Shown here: positions 63,444 to 64,000 of the stretch, one piece after another | How the letters are laid out: each line of letters begins with the position of its first letter | Numbering within the stretch: the stretch's first letter is position 1 | Origin: Cloeon dipterum | Lineage: Eukaryota > Arthropoda > Insecta > Ephemeroptera > Baetidae | NCBI RefSeq assembly: GCF_949628265.1 | Contig: NC_088790.1 | Span: 19,596,545 to 19,660,544, forward strand | DNA length: 64,000 nt | Direction: 5' to 3' | Notes under the pieces: model-generated | Told to the model about the DNA's origin: nothing | Database searches by the model: none | The model's input: only the letters and a program-made list of their open reading frames with translations | Made by a program: the position numbers and the translations under genes

Positions 63444-64000
63444 TCCCCAAAATGTCATCCTAGAGTGAATTCTTCAACAAAATAAAAATTAACATATTTA
63501 CACGAGGCAACAGAAAAGGAAAGACTGATCACCGCGGAATGAAACATGGAATGCCGCCTTCCTGTTCACGGATAGCTGCTGTTTGCGCAACCCTTGCCGC
63601 CGGTGTTAACACGAGATTCGCCGAGGATCGAATAAAACCGCGACTTGCCTCACGCTCCCGACGGGAAAACAAGTCGCACACGCAGCTTCCCACAGGGCCC
63701 GAGAAACTTTCTACTCGTGTGGATCATATCTCGAGCCTACTACTGTGTGTTAGGGAAAATATGTGACAGTTTTGCTTCCCTCTTTTTCAGAAAAAAATCG
63801 ACTCAATTTGTTGAATGCGAGCATGTCAAATTATGTCTGTTCGCCCACACTTGCGTGACCAATTATGCAAGTTCACTTCACCGATTTGAAAGCGGTTTCG
63901 CTCAGATACATTTTTTATCTTTTCGGCGAAGGCGTAAAGATTTAAAAGTATGGAGGTTCAAGTTTTTTTGTTCAATACGGTAAAGAAATCATGGAAATCA
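63444..64000. other. Window end without a recognised gene
   Basis: Moderately GC-rich stretch (63530-63720) with two overlapping open plus-strand frames that lack recognisable motifs or splice signals. It may be the 5' region of a gene beyond the window. Confidence 0.3.

Noticed and set aside
1..64000. CRISPR arrays, rRNA, tRNA or bacterial operon features
   Set aside because: None seen. The window is eukaryotic, and no cloverleaf or spaced direct-repeat array was recognised by eye.

Overview
The window is nuclear DNA from an arthropod, most probably an insect. The evidence is AT-rich sequence, multi-exon genes with short GT-AG introns, an ABCH-type half transporter (a subfamily best known from arthropods), and insect-like Y-box, ADAMTS and clarin genes. 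I could not fix the order. All gene models were spliced by eye from reading frame, splice signals and phase. Splice positions may be off by a base or two, but coding length divides by three in every complete model.

Layout. (1) 0.5-11.2 kb: six minus-strand genes in tandem for small membrane proteins. A, B and F are four-helix proteins resembling the TMEM272-like family. C, D and E are short proteins that keep the proline-rich PPPSFEEA N-terminal module but end in one C-terminal helix. Five of the six have a related sequence block upstream, in the position of a promoter or 5' UTR exon. (2) 12.0-21.5 kb, plus strand: the C-terminal 21 exons of an ADAMTS9/20/GON-1-type protease, with thrombospondin repeats and a GON domain. 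Its protease exons are not in the window, so the whole array probably lies inside one of its introns. (3) 25.1-30.6 kb, minus strand: a complete Y-box (cold-shock domain) gene. (4) 31.7-36.8 kb, plus strand: a POM121-like transmembrane FG nucleoporin. (5) 37.2-37.5 kb, minus strand: the possible end of an unrecognised gene, convergent with POM121. (6) 42.3-58.7 kb, plus strand: a complete ABCH transporter in 14 coding exons. (7) 60.0-61.4 kb, minus strand: the last three exons of a clarin-like four-helix protein.

Nothing suggests that the neighbouring genes form one pathway. Three things stand out: the tandem array, in which a four-helix body appears to have been exchanged for a tail anchor behind a constant proline-rich module and a recurring upstream block; a near-perfect 28-bp stem hairpin at 63.4 kb; and a roughly 340-bp protein-like repeat found both in the array (9.0 kb) and in the clarin intron (60.5 kb).
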